From an uncultured Verrucomicrobiota bacterium (lineage in GTDB: Bacteria; Verrucomicrobiota; Verrucomicrobiae; Opitutales; Opitutaceae), in NCBI GenBank assembly GCA_946482165.1, contig CAMLQS010000025.1, positions 1 to 25,409 on the forward strand: DNA of 25,409 nt, given 5' to 3'. The position numbers were made by a program, and so were the translations under genes. A model generated the notes under the pieces. That model searched no databases and was not told the origin of the DNA. It saw only the letters and a list, made by a program, of their open reading frames with translations. Shown one piece after another: positions 1 through 7,927 of this stretch (position 1 is the first letter of the stretch; each line of letters begins with the position of its first letter).

Positions 1-1503
1 CCCTGCACGATCTACACGGCCTTCATCGGCGCCTTCCTGACGCTCGTCGTCGGCGGACGCTCCGCCCGCGCCGCGCGAATCGTCGCGCTGCTCACCGCGC
101 TCACGATCCTCGGACTCGCCCTCCTCGCCGCCGCGCGCTTCACGCCCGTCTCCTCGCTCCAGACGCTCGTCGACGCGCCTTGGATTCCCGGGATCGGCAT
201 CCGCTACCACCTCGCGGCCGACGGCATCAGCCTCGCGCTCCTCGTCCTCACCGGCCTCGCCGCCACCGCCGGCGTGCTCTTCTCCTGGAACATCGAGGAA
301 CGCACGGGCGAATTCTTCGCGCTCTACCTCGCCCTCATCGGCGGCGTCTGCGGCGTCTTCCTCAGCGCCGACGCCTTCCTCTTCTTCGTCTTCTACGAAA
401 TCGCGATCGTCCCGAAATACTTCCTCATCGCGAATTGGGGCTCCACCAATCGCGAGTATGGCGCGATGAAGCTCGTGCTCTACTCCTTCGCCGGCAGCTC
501 GCTCGTCCTCGGCGGCCTGCTCTGGACCTGGGCCGCGGGCGACGCCTCCGGCTTCGGCCTCGTCGAGCTCACCCTCGCCGCCGCCAAGCTCGCCCCCTCC
601 GCGCAACTCGGCGCCTTCGTCCTCGTGTTCGTCGGCTTCGCCGTCCTTGCCGGCATGTTCCCCTCCCACACCTGGGCGCCCACCGGCCACGTCGCCGCGC
701 CCACCGGCGCATCCATGCTCCTCGCCGGCGTCGTCATGAAACTCGGCGCCTACGGCTGCCTCCGCGTCGCGATGCCGCTCTTTCCCGAAGCCTTCGCCCA
801 ATGCCTACCCGTCATCGGCTGGCTCGCCGTCGCCGGCATCCTCTACGCCGGCTGCATCGCGCTCGTGCAGGACGATTTTAAATTCGTGATCGGCTACTCG
901 AGCGTCAGCCACATGGGCTTCGTGCTCCTCGGCCTCGCCGCCGCCACGCCCCTCGCGCTCGCCGGCGCGGTGCTCCAGATGGTGTCGCACGGCATCATCG
1001 CCGGCCTGCTCTTCGCCGTCGTCGGCCGCATGGTCTACGAGCGCACGCACACCCGCCGCCTCGCCGATCTGCGCGCGATGCCGTTGCACCGCCTGCTGCC
1101 CTTCGCCGCCGTCACCTTCGTCCTCGCGGGTTTCGCCTCGATGGGCATGCCGGGCTTCAGCGGCTTCCCCGCAGAACTCAGCATCCTGGTCGGCACCTGG
1201 CAGGTCCGCCCGCTCTGGGCCTTCTGCGCCGCGCTCGGCATCGTCGTCGCCTGCGCCTTCACGCTCCGCGCGATCCAGGTTTCCTTCTTCGGCTCCACCC
1301 GCGCCGCGTCCAACGCCCACGCCGACAACAGCCACGACGCGCATCCGCTTCCGCCCATCACCTGGCCCGAAAAAGCCGGCGCCGCGCTCCTCCTCGCCGC
1401 CACGCTCTACGTCGGCCTCAAGCCCGACGCGCTCCTCGGCTGGATCGTGCCCGCCCTGCAATCGCCCGCCTTCACCGCGATCCTGAAGGGGGGCGCCCAA
1501 TGA
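1..1503 (+). CDS. nuoM: NADH-quinone oxidoreductase subunit M (5' end missing)
   Basis: This is an antiporter-like membrane subunit of respiratory complex I, which couples NADH:quinone electron transfer to proton pumping in the inner membrane. The open frame runs from the first base, giving 500 residues with the extreme N-terminus outside the window; the first ATG-like start inside it is not the true start. Multiple hydrophobic helices are visible. The helix-5 segment FYEIAIVPKYF carries the buried Glu (codon 397-399) that is essential in NuoM proteins. The helix-7 region FPSHTWAPTGHVAAPT, followed by a Lys-containing helix (VVMKLGAYG), and DDFKFVIGYSSVSHMGF match the conserved proton-channel elements. 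The HTWAPTGHVAAPT stretch is a variant of the more common LPDAHxxAPT form. The stop codon overlaps the nuoN start (ATGA), so the two are translationally coupled members of a nuo operon lying to the left. Confidence 0.95.
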   Translation, partial: PCTIYTAFIGAFLTLVVGGRSARAARIVALLTALTILGLALLAAARFTPVSSLQTLVDAPWIPGIGIRYHLAADGISLALLVLTGLAATAGVLFSWNIEERTGEFFALYLALIGGVCGVFLSADAFLFFVFYEIAIVPKYFLIANWGSTNREYGAMKLVLYSFAGSSLVLGGLLWTWAAGDASGFGLVELTLAAAKLAPSAQLGAFVLVFVGFAVLAGMFPSHTWAPTGHVAAPTGASMLLAGVVMKLGAYGCLRVAMPLFPEAFAQCLPVIGWLAVAGILYAGCIALVQDDFKFVIGYSSVSHMGFVLLGLAAATPLALAGAVLQMVSHGIIAGLLFAVVGRMVYERTHTRRLADLRAMPLHRLLPFAAVTFVLAGFASMGMPGFSGFPAELSILVGTWQVRPLWAFCAALGIVVACAFTLRAIQVSFFGSTRAASNAHADNSHDAHPLPPITWPEKAGAALLLAATLYVGLKPDALLGWIVPALQSPAFTAILKGGAQ

Positions 1504-2948
1504 ACAACGCATCCTACGCCGAACTCCTCGTCGCGCTTCGCCCCGAACTCTGCCTCGTCGTCGGCGCCCTCGCTGTCCTCGCGGTCGACATCGCCGCGCG
1601 CTCCGCCGACGCCGCCCGCCGCCTCGGCACCGCAACCGCGCTCGGCGCCCTCGCTGTCCTCGCGGCCCTCTTCGTCACGCTCGCCGGCGGACAACCCGGC
1701 CCGCTTTGCGGCGGCGTGCTCGAGCTCGACCTGCTCGCGCAGTCCGGCCGCGCCGGCGCGCTCGGCCTCGCGCTGCTCACGCTCGGCATGCTCCCCGGCG
1801 CGCGAACGATCCGCCAACCGGCCGAATTTGTCGCCGTGCTGCTCTTCGCCGTCGCGGGCTTCACGCTCATGGCCGCGGCGCGGCAGCTCCTCGTCGCCTT
1901 CGTCGCCATCGAGCTCGCGAGTCTCTCGCTCTACGTGCTCGCGGGCTTCGACAAATCCCGCCCGGCCTCCGCCGAGGCCGGGCTCAAATACTTCCTCGTC
2001 GGCGCCATGTCGGCGGCCTTTCTCCTCTTCGGCTTCAGCCTGCTCTACGGGCTCACCGGCTCCATCGAGTTGCCCGTCATCGCCCTCCAACTCCAGGCCG
2101 CGTCCTCCAATTCGCCGCTTCTCCTCGTCGCCCTCGGCATGGTGCTCGTCGGCTTCGGCTTCAAGGCGGCCGCCGCGCCCTTCCACCTCTGGGCGCCCGA
2201 CGTCTACGAAGGTGCCCCCGCGCCGGCCGCCGCTCTCATCGCCTCGGCCTCGAAGCTCGCCGGCCTCGTCGTGTTTTTCCGCCTGCTCTGGCCGGGCCTC
2301 GGCGCGGCCTCGGGCGACCTCGCCGGCGCGCCCGGCTGGATGCCCATCGTCGCGCTGATGGCGCTCGGCTCCCTGCTCGTCGGCAACCTCGGCGCGCTCG
2401 CGCAGACGAAAACGCGCCGCCTGCTCGCCTACTCCGCCATCGCGCACGCCGGGGCGATGCTGCTCGGCATGATCGCCGCCGGAGCCACGGGGCCCGCGAT
2501 GCTCGTGTATTACGGCGTCACCTACGGCCTCGCGACCATCGGCGCCTTCGGCGTGGTGGCGGTGCTGGAGCGCGCGGGAGTCGGCCCCGAACTGCGCGAC
2601 CTCGCCGGCCTGCGCACGCGTTCGCCTTTCCTCGCCGGCTGTCTGTTTATCTTCGTGCTCTCGCTCGCGGGCATCCCGCCGCTGGCGGGTTTCGTGGGCA
2701 AGTTCCTCGTCTTCTCCGCCGCCTTCAAACTCGGCGGCTCGGCCGCGATCCTCGCCGGCCTCGCCATCCTGCTCGGCGCGGTGGCGCTCTACTACTACCT
2801 GCAAATCCTGAAGCCCGCCCTCGTCACGCCCGGGGCGGACGACGCGGGCGCGATCCCGACGCCGTTCGCGGCGCGGGTCGCGCTCACCCTCGCCGCCGCG
2901 GCGCTCCTCCTACTGGGAGTCGAGCCGACGGTGCTGGGCGGATTCTGA
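1500..2948 (+). CDS. nuoN: NADH-quinone oxidoreductase subunit N
   Basis: NuoN is the second antiporter-like proton-pumping membrane subunit of complex I and usually the last gene of nuo operons, as here. The protein has 482 residues, the normal family length, and is almost entirely transmembrane helices. Family landmarks are the ELASLSLYVLAGF segment with its membrane Glu, SAEAGLKYFLVGAMSAAFLLFGFSLLYG, KAAAAPFHLWAPDVYEGAP and KTKTRRLLAYSAIAHAG. The ATG overlaps the nuoM stop, and a purine-rich stretch (GAAGGGGGG, ending about 5 bases upstream) is one of the few convincing Shine-Dalgarno-like sites in the window, supporting this start. The downstream neighbour is on the opposite strand, with its stop 21 bp away, so the operon ends here. 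No strong terminator is visible in that short gap. Confidence 0.96.
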   Translation: MNNASYAELLVALRPELCLVVGALAVLAVDIAARSADAARRLGTATALGALAVLAALFVTLAGGQPGPLCGGVLELDLLAQSGRAGALGLALLTLGMLPGARTIRQPAEFVAVLLFAVAGFTLMAAARQLLVAFVAIELASLSLYVLAGFDKSRPASAEAGLKYFLVGAMSAAFLLFGFSLLYGLTGSIELPVIALQLQAASSNSPLLLVALGMVLVGFGFKAAAAPFHLWAPDVYEGAPAPAAALIASASKLAGLVVFFRLLWPGLGAASGDLAGAPGWMPIVALMALGSLLVGNLGALAQTKTRRLLAYSAIAHAGAMLLGMIAAGATGPAMLVYYGVTYGLATIGAFGVVAVLERAGVGPELRDLAGLRTRSPFLAGCLFIFVLSLAGIPPLAGFVGKFLVFSAAFKLGGSAAILAGLAILLGAVALYYYLQILKPALVTPGADDAGAIPTPFAARVALTLAAAALLLLGVEPTVLGGF

Positions 2949-2969
2949 CCCAGCCGATCCGCGGCGCCG

Positions 2970-3101
2970 TCAGTTCGGCAAAATGACCGTTCCGGTCGTG
3001 CCCCGGCCGTGCGCGGCGGTGCCGGAGCCGGACGCGCAACCGAGGAGGAAAAGAGAAGCCAAGACGGACGCGGACAACACAAGGATGTGACGGAGTTTCA
3101 T
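2970..3101 (-). CDS. small lipoprotein, 43 residues
   Basis: This is a very short predicted lipoprotein. The N-terminus MKLRHILVLSASVLASLFLLGC is a textbook lipoprotein signal: two basic residues, a hydrophobic core and the lipobox LLGC. The mature peptide would be only about 22 residues, glycine- and threonine-rich (CASGSGTAAHG...GTVILPN). The frame stays open upstream to 3326, but that extension is arginine-rich shadow sequence without a signal, so the start at 3101 is chosen on the position of the signal peptide. No Shine-Dalgarno is seen. It is the distal gene of a minus-strand set and converges on nuoN. Function is unknown; entericidin-sized lipoproteins exist in many bacteria, but no specific homology is claimed. 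Confidence 0.6.
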   Translation of the reverse strand: MKLRHILVLSASVLASLFLLGCASGSGTAAHGRGTTGTVILPN

Positions 3102-3330
3102 GGGGAGGGAGGAGCGTGGACCTCCCGTCTCCCCGCGCCGCGACGCGCGCACAAGACGAAGCGCGCCGGGGCGTCCGGATTGACACGGCTTTCGCTCGGT
3201 CTCCTGCGGCTGCCCGAGGCGAGGCCGAGGAGAATCTCCGGGGCCGACTTCGAACGACTCGCCCGGTTCGCGGTCGCGTCGACGATCCCACACCGGGCCG
3301 CGCATGGGCGCCCCGGCGGGACGCAACCCC

Positions 3331-3864
3331 TCACCGCTCGGTGATGGGCGACGCGCTGGCGCGGATGTTGAGCTTGCGCGAGACGTCGCCCTCGAGGTCG
3401 AGCGCGATGTCGCGAAAGGTGTTCACGGGAAACTCGATGTGGCGCACCGAGCGCGTGGCCTTGGTCTCGCCGTCGTAGATGCAGTGGAAGGAGACATAAA
3501 GCGGCGTTTCGCTCGCGTTGCTGAAGCGCACGCGCAACTGATAGCCGCCGGCGGGAAGGGCCACCGCCTCGAGCTTCGGCATCCGGAGATTCGCGGTGAA
3601 GGCGAGATTGGCTCCGATCGTGTTGTGGGGAAAGGTGCGCTCCCCGCGGCGGCTCTGGGTGAAAGCCCCGGCGGTGTCGCCGATCAGGGGCGGTGAAATC
3701 GAAACTCCGGGAGGCAAAACCGGCTCGGGCGGCGGCCGGGGAGGAGGAGCGGGCGGAGCGAGCACGGGAGCGGGCGGCGCGGGAGGCGTGCTGCACGCGC
3801 CCAACAGCAAAAGGGCGCCGACGGAGGCTACCCGGATAAGGCGACGAAGCGTGGACGGGGTCAT
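3331..3864 (-). CDS. proline-rich lipoprotein, possibly DUF1425/YcfL-like
   Basis: This is a predicted outer-membrane-type lipoprotein of 177 residues. MTPSTLRRLIRVASVGALLLLGAC gives a basic n-region, hydrophobic core and lipobox (LLGAC). The start at 3864 is preferred over an upstream ATG at 3891 because the signal peptide then begins at the usual position. After the lipidated Cys comes a Pro/Ala-rich linker of about 30 residues (PPAPP...PPPEPVLPPG), likely spanning from the membrane to a globular domain. The C-terminal domain (LPAGGYQLRVRFSNASETPLYVSFHCIYDGET...FPVNTFRDIALDL) resembles the beta-sandwich of YcfL-type DUF1425 lipoproteins, in which a 'shared-substituent' strand precedes a conserved N-A-S turn; this match is by eye only. 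The gene ends 229 bp before the 43-residue lipoprotein, and that gap holds no visible gene. Confidence 0.7.
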   Translation of the reverse strand: MTPSTLRRLIRVASVGALLLLGACSTPPAPPAPVLAPPAPPPRPPPEPVLPPGVSISPPLIGDTAGAFTQSRRGERTFPHNTIGANLAFTANLRMPKLEAVALPAGGYQLRVRFSNASETPLYVSFHCIYDGETKATRSVRHIEFPVNTFRDIALDLEGDVSRKLNIRASASPITER

Positions 3865-3975
3865 CGGAGAACAGCAGAAAACAAGCGCCAACCCAAAACA
3901 AGCCGCCTCCGGTCAGGACTGCGTCTATCAGCATGCATTACATGCCGAAAAGACCCCCAATCGAGCCTCGGCACC

Positions 3976-4027
3976 GGCAAGGGGACGCCAGCGCCGCGCC
4001 GGAAACCGACCGCGCGGGCCCCTTGCC
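3976..4027. other. long imperfect stem-loop downstream of purB
   Basis: Nine-base arms GGCAAGGGG (3976-3984) and CCCCTTGCC (4019-4027) are perfectly complementary. Inside the loop a second complementary pair, CCGCGC (3994-3999) and GCGCGG (4012-4017), can extend the structure. It lies about 80 bases beyond the purB stop on the minus strand and before the downstream lipoprotein start. It could end or attenuate the purB transcript, but there is no clean U-run directly after it, so it may simply be a GC-rich hairpin. Confidence 0.3.
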
Positions 4028-4108
4028 TCGGCCCGATGCGACCGTCGCCGATTCCCCGCCAGGCGAAGAGACGCGCGAAGATCGCGGGCGGACGAAAGGA
4101 CCGGAGTC

Positions 4109-5554
4109 TCAGAGCAGCTTTCCCGGCTCGTAGCTCTCTGCGCCGGGATTCTTCTTCACGACGGCCGCCACGGTCTTCACGAAGGCGTCGACCTGCTTGG
4201 GCGCGGCGCCGACGAAACGTTTGCCATCGGCGAGGATGCCGCGGAGCTGTTTCTCGGGCAGCCCGAGACGGGCGTCGGCGGCGAGCAGCTTCACGAGGTC
4301 GCTCTCGCCTTCGCCGCTGCGGATCGCCTTCGCGGCGGCGAGGGCGTTTTCCTTGATCGCGAGGTGCGCGGTCTCGCGGCCCACCCCCGCTTTCACGGCC
4401 TCCATCAGGATCGTGGTCGTGGCAAGGAAGGGCAGCTGGCGCTGGTTCTCGGCGCCGATGGCGGCGGCGAAAACATCCATCTGGTTCAGCACCGCGAGCA
4501 GCGTCTCGAGCAGGCCGTCGATCGCGAAGAAGGCGTCGGGCAAGGCCACGCGGCGCACGACCGAGCAGGACACGTCGCCCTCGTTCCACTGGTGGCCGGC
4601 GAGCGCGCCGGTCATGGCGACGTAGCCGGAGAGGATCGTCGAAAAACCGCAGATGCGCTCGCAGTTGCGGGCGTTGACCTTGTGCGGCATCGCGGAGGAG
4701 CCGACCTGGCCTTTTTGAAAACCCTCGGTGAGCAGGCCCTGGCCGGCCATGAGGCGAAGCGTGGTGGCGAAGCTCGCGGCGCCGGCGCCGAGCTGGTGGA
4801 GCGCGGACACGACCTCGAAATCGAGCGAGCGCGGATAAACCTGGCCGACGCTGCCGAGCGCGCCGCCAAAGCCGAGGTGCTTCACGATGCCGGCCTCGAG
4901 CTTCGCGACCTTGGCCGCGTCGCCGTCGAAAAGGGTGAACTGGTCGAGCTGCGTGCCGACCGCGCCCTTCAGGCCGCGCACCGGATAACGCGCCGCGAGC
5001 TCGGCGATGCGCGTGTGGGCCGCGAGGATCTCCTCGCCAAACATCGCGAAACGCTTGCCGAGCGTGGTCGGCTGCGCGGGCACGTTGTGCGTGCGGCCGG
5101 TGAGCATGAGATCGCGGAAGGACTTCGCGCGCGCGGCGAGCTTGTTGAGGGCCGCGGCGGACTTCATGCGCACGACGCCGAGGGAGCGGGCGACCTGGAG
5201 CTGCTCGACGTTTTCCGTGAGATCGCGCGAGGTGAGACCGAGGTGGATGGTCTCGTAGCCGGAGAGGGCGTTGAACGCCTCGATGCGGGCCTTCACGTCG
5301 TGGAGCGTGACGCGCTCGCGGGCGTCGATGTCCGCGAGGTCTATCTGGTTCTTAACCTTTTCGTAGGCCGCGATGGCCTTGGCGGGGATGGCGAGGCCGA
5401 GTTCGCGCTGGGCCTTCATGACCGCGATCCAGTAGTCGCGCTCGATGGCGATGCGGCCGGTGGGCGACCAGATGTCCTTGATGAGAGGCGAGGCGTAGCG
5501 CTCGGCGAGGACGTTGGGAATGGCGGCGGAGGCGGAGGTCGTGGCGGCGGGCAT
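4109..5554 (-). CDS. purB: adenylosuccinate lyase
   Basis: This cytoplasmic enzyme of the fumarase/aspartase superfamily catalyses two purine steps: SAICAR to AICAR plus fumarate, and adenylosuccinate to AMP plus fumarate. The protein has 481 residues. Family signatures are LTSRDLTENVEQ, TGRTHNVPAQPTTLGKRF (substrate-binding TxxHxxPAQ) and the flexible catalytic loop QVGSSAMPHKVNARNCERI containing the catalytic Ser. The following GNQ/GHQWNEGDVSCSVVRRVALPDAFFAIDG-type block resembles the longer actinobacterial-style PurB more than the short E. coli type. The start at 5554 (MPAATTSASA) is chosen because homology begins soon after it; the frame stays open to 5833 but the extension is low-complexity and crosses a palindrome. 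A perfect inverted repeat at 5682-5706 lies 128 bp upstream and may be a control site. No Shine-Dalgarno is visible. Confidence 0.95.
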   Translation of the reverse strand: MPAATTSASAAIPNVLAERYASPLIKDIWSPTGRIAIERDYWIAVMKAQRELGLAIPAKAIAAYEKVKNQIDLADIDARERVTLHDVKARIEAFNALSGYETIHLGLTSRDLTENVEQLQVARSLGVVRMKSAAALNKLAARAKSFRDLMLTGRTHNVPAQPTTLGKRFAMFGEEILAAHTRIAELAARYPVRGLKGAVGTQLDQFTLFDGDAAKVAKLEAGIVKHLGFGGALGSVGQVYPRSLDFEVVSALHQLGAGAASFATTLRLMAGQGLLTEGFQKGQVGSSAMPHKVNARNCERICGFSTILSGYVAMTGALAGHQWNEGDVSCSVVRRVALPDAFFAIDGLLETLLAVLNQMDVFAAAIGAENQRQLPFLATTTILMEAVKAGVGRETAHLAIKENALAAAKAIRSGEGESDLVKLLAADARLGLPEKQLRGILADGKRFVGAAPKQVDAFVKTVAAVVKKNPGAESYEPGKLL

Positions 5555-5681
5555 GGCGAAACGGCAGAGCCCAACGGGCCGGCGCGCCGGAGCCAACGCG
5601 GAAAACACGACCCCGAACCGCCCCAAGCGTCCCTCGCCCCACCGGCCGGCTTCCCGCGATCGCCCGCACGCCCCCTCTCCG

Positions 5682-5706
5682 CCAATGTTCGTAATACGAA
5701 CATTGG
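5682..5706. promoter_or_regulatory. perfect 25-bp palindrome upstream of purB
   Basis: The arms CCAATGTTCGT (5682-5692) and ACGAACATTGG (5696-5706) are perfect inverted repeats around the 3-base centre AAT. The site is much more AT-rich than its surroundings and lies in the 190-bp non-coding gap between the 118-residue gene and purB. It looks like a dimeric repressor operator. There is no U-run, so a terminator is less likely. The half-site CGAACATT resembles the Bacillus PurR 'PurBox' core, but in Bacillus the two boxes are much further apart, so this may be coincidence. Confidence 0.6.
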
Positions 5707-5744
5707 GATCGGCGGCGGTGAACGAAGAACCGCCTCGGCCGTGC

Positions 5745-6101
5745 TCAAACGGGCGGGACCAAGCCCTTGATGCGGGCCAGATCGAGTATCCGCTCGGCGT
5801 CGTGGCGGGTGAGGAAGCCTTTGCCTTTCGCACCGTCGCGCGCGGAGAGAATCCAGAAACCCGCGGCGTCGCGCGGCGAAAACGCGAAGAAGAACCCGCC
5901 GCCGAGCGTGCCCGCGAGCAGCCGTTCTTCGGCGTGCGCGACGATGAAATCGAGAAAACGCTGATCCCACTCGTTGAGCGCGCCGCCGGTGCTGTTCATC
6001 AGCTCGCGGAAGCGCCGATCCACATCGGCGGAAGCAACGAAGGCGAGCGAGGCCAACACGGCTTCGCGGCGAGATTCGCGGGGGCTTTCCGAAACATCCA
6101 T
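5745..6101 (-). CDS. hypothetical protein, 118 residues
   Basis: I do not recognise this family. The start at 6101 (MDVSESPRESRREAV) is chosen because the upstream extension to 6269 is arginine-rich and shadow-like, while codons after 6101 show the strong G/C third-position bias of real genes here. The protein is soluble with no signal peptide. It has an acidic helical N-terminal half (LASLAFVASADVDRRFRELM; WDQRFLDFIVAHAEERLL), a glycine/phenylalanine segment (GTLGGGFFFAFSPRDAAGFWIL) that looks like beta strands, and a C-terminal helix (RHDAERILDLARIKGL). It lies between the YgjP-like peptidase gene (105 bp upstream) and purB, all on the minus strand. No role can be given. Confidence 0.6.
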   Translation of the reverse strand: MDVSESPRESRREAVLASLAFVASADVDRRFRELMNSTGGALNEWDQRFLDFIVAHAEERLLAGTLGGGFFFAFSPRDAAGFWILSARDGAKGKGFLTRHDAERILDLARIKGLVPPV

Positions 6102-6205
6102 GGGCCGCGGAGTATGCCTTCCGGGCCACGGCTCGGCGCGGCGGTTTTTGGCGAAAGGGGCGCGAGTTTTCCCGCTAAATCCAACGCGCACGGTCGCTTC
6201 GACGC

Positions 6206-7039
6206 TCAGAGCCCAAGCATCGATCCGTTGCGCTTCAGCCAGGCCTCGGCCTCCCGCCACGCGGGACAAACCTCCTCGACGCGCCGCCAGAAGCGGTCGG
6301 AGTGGTTCATCTCCTTCAGGTGCATCAGCTCGTGGTAGATCACGTAGTCGCGCACCAGATCGGGCGCCTGGACCAGGCGCCAGTTGAGAGAAATGACGCC
6401 GCCCGTGGTGCAGGAGCCCCAGCGCGTGCGCTGATTGCGCACCGTGACCTCCTTCACGCCCATGCGCGTCTCGGCCGCGAGCTCCCAGGTGCGCGCGGGC
6501 AACTCGATCTTGGCGCGCCGAAGAAAATGCGCCTCGAGCGTCGGGCGCAGATCGCCGTCAAGCCGCGGCACGCGAAAGACGTCCGCCGCGATGCACACGC
6601 ACGGGCGCTCGCCCTCGGCGGCCTTGCGAATCTCGGCGAGTTCCCCGCGCCAAAGCACATGCGCGCCAAGCGTCCAGACCGTCGCCGCGCGGGGCTTGGC
6701 CCGTTGCCGCGCGCGGGCGCGTTCCAGCCAGTCGCGGTGCTGTTCGACAAAGGCCCGCGCCTCGCGCTCCGTGCCTCGCGCCGGGATGGTCGCGACGGCG
6801 ACGCCGTCTTTGCGCAGCGTGAGCCGGTAGCGTTCGGCGCGGGCGCTGCGTTCAAAAACGACATCGGGCAGCTCCGCCTCGTCCTCGTCGGCGCGGGCGT
6901 AGCCGGGCATCACGGCGGAGCGGGCGGGAGCGGCGGGCGACTCGGGCGCCGCCGGAGAAACGGAAACCGACGGCGGCGCGGGAATAGCGTCCGTCGTCGC
7001 TAGAAAATCCAGAAAACCTTGGATCATTCCGGGCGGCAT
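6206..7039 (-). CDS. YgjP-like (DUF45) zinc metallopeptidase
   Basis: This is a putative soluble zincin-type metallopeptidase of the YgjP/WLM (SprT-like) family. The C-terminal half carries the full family signature: TVRNQRTRWGSCTTGGVISLNWRL is the RWGSC block, followed by DYVIYHELMHLKEMNHSDRFW, in which HELMH gives two zinc ligands and the catalytic Glu, and the following NHS supplies the third His. Length is 277 residues, against about 230-250 for typical members. The first 60 residues are a low-complexity Pro/Ala/Ser segment (APPSVSVSPAAPESPAAPARSA) with no signal peptide. Two starts are possible, ATG 7039 (MPPGMIQGF) or ATG 7027 (MIQGF); neither has a Shine-Dalgarno. The frame upstream of 7039 is arginine-rich and unlikely to be translated. 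The cellular substrate of this family is generally unknown. Confidence 0.88.
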   Translation of the reverse strand: MPPGMIQGFLDFLATTDAIPAPPSVSVSPAAPESPAAPARSAVMPGYARADEDEAELPDVVFERSARAERYRLTLRKDGVAVATIPARGTEREARAFVEQHRDWLERARARQRAKPRAATVWTLGAHVLWRGELAEIRKAAEGERPCVCIAADVFRVPRLDGDLRPTLEAHFLRRAKIELPARTWELAAETRMGVKEVTVRNQRTRWGSCTTGGVISLNWRLVQAPDLVRDYVIYHELMHLKEMNHSDRFWRRVEEVCPAWREAEAWLKRNGSMLGL

Positions 7040-7927
7040 GCGTCGGCCCGGGATAAAACGGTCCCTAGGCCGCCCGGCAAGCACCGGCGCGCGCTGTCCG
7101 TGCGCAGCGGCGCGCGCCGATTGGCGTCCATGCCCCGCGCGCGCTCCCCGCATCCGACGACGCGCATTTTCGGCGGCCGGCTCCCCGTTGATCGAACACC
7201 CGTGACGTTCTTCGCGCAGAGCATCGCGGTCGTGATGGCGTGATCCTGCTTGTTGTGTTCGGGCATGCCGCTCCGGCGGATCGGTTGCCACGTTGGAACC
7301 GGCGCTCCGGCTCGGTTCGCAAGGTCGCCATAGAACGGATACGCCGTCCTTCGCCGCGCCCCGTCGGCTTCAGCGCGTCCTTGATCGCCGCTCCGGGCGA
7401 AGGCGCCGCCCGGTTCGCGGAGAGATTGCCTGGCTTCGGGCCCGTTTCCGCCCCGGCCTGATCGCCGTGGTCCGGACCTCCCCGTGGGATTCTGCGCATT
7501 GTGATAGATATTTTTCGCATATCCTCAGTAGAACGAAATTCGCGTTGGGACTACTTTAGCGGGCGTCCGGCCACCCCAACGGCACCAGAGCCCGCCTTTG
7601 CAAGACGGCTCGCGTGTCGTGCGGCAGGATTGCTTGAAGCGCCGCGCCACAAATACCCCAACCCCACCCTCGTCTTGATGATCACCACCTTCCGGAACGC
7701 TTCTGATCGCGTTGGAATCGGCTGTTTTTATCGCCGGTCTCCGCGGTTTTAGACGCCGTCGCGACCACATCCGATTGCTCGCATCGAGCGGGCGACCGTC
7801 CTCGCCAAGTGCCCCCCGGCGCGCGCCTCCGGGTATTCGCTTTCGGAAAACGACGCCGCCTCGCGCTCCGACGCCACCGCCATTTCGGCGGGTGCGTTTC
7901 CTCAAGCTGCGGCACCCCAAAAAACAC
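7040..7927. other. 888-bp divergent intergenic region
   Basis: This region lies between the divergent YgjP-like gene and the first beta-helix gene. I see no credible protein gene: the open frames here have arginine-rich, shadow-type translations and no homology I recognise. No tRNA or rRNA is apparent. It contains an AT-rich island at about 7499-7560, which holds copy A of the TCAGTA motif. The rest is unremarkable GC-rich sequence. The unusually long leader (about 390 bp) between the motif and the first start codon could contain a leader RNA or small RNA. Confidence 0.6.
7513..7537 (+). promoter_or_regulatory. TCAGTA motif, copy A
   Basis: TTTCG (7513-7517), a 7-base spacer, TCAGTA (7525-7530), two bases, ACG (7533-7535), then AA. 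Together with CGAAA at 7534-7538 it forms a dyad TTTCG...CGAAA around the TCAGTA core. The same layout with identical spacing occurs at 16434-16458 and 17546-17570. This copy points towards the secreted beta-helix genes, 390 bp away. It is probably an operator or activator site. Confidence 0.55.

Noticed and set aside
1407..2804. 465-codon minus-strand frame opposite nuoN
   Set aside because: Glu/Arg/Gly-rich shadow of nuoN with no domain; nuoN is certain.
3933..4133. 66-codon plus-strand frame downstream of purB
   Set aside because: Charged low-complexity translation, no homology recognised, and it overlaps the GC-rich stem-loop; no support as a gene.
5682..5706. Intrinsic terminator for the 118-residue gene
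   Set aside because: The palindrome has only a 3-base loop, AT-rich arms and no T-run on the minus strand; operator is a better reading.
5555..5833. N-terminal extension of purB
   Set aside because: The extra 93 residues have no adenylosuccinate lyase homology and span the palindrome; the family length is met from 5554.
7065..7520. 151-codon minus-strand frame in the long intergenic region
   Set aside because: Arg/Ala/Gly-rich shadow-type composition with no opposing gene or homology; it would also cover the motif copy A.
7499..7525. Sigma-70-type promoter TTGTGA ... TATCCT
   Set aside because: The spacer is only 15 bases and the -10 box is poor; the elements overlap the TCAGTA motif, which explains the AT-rich stretch better.
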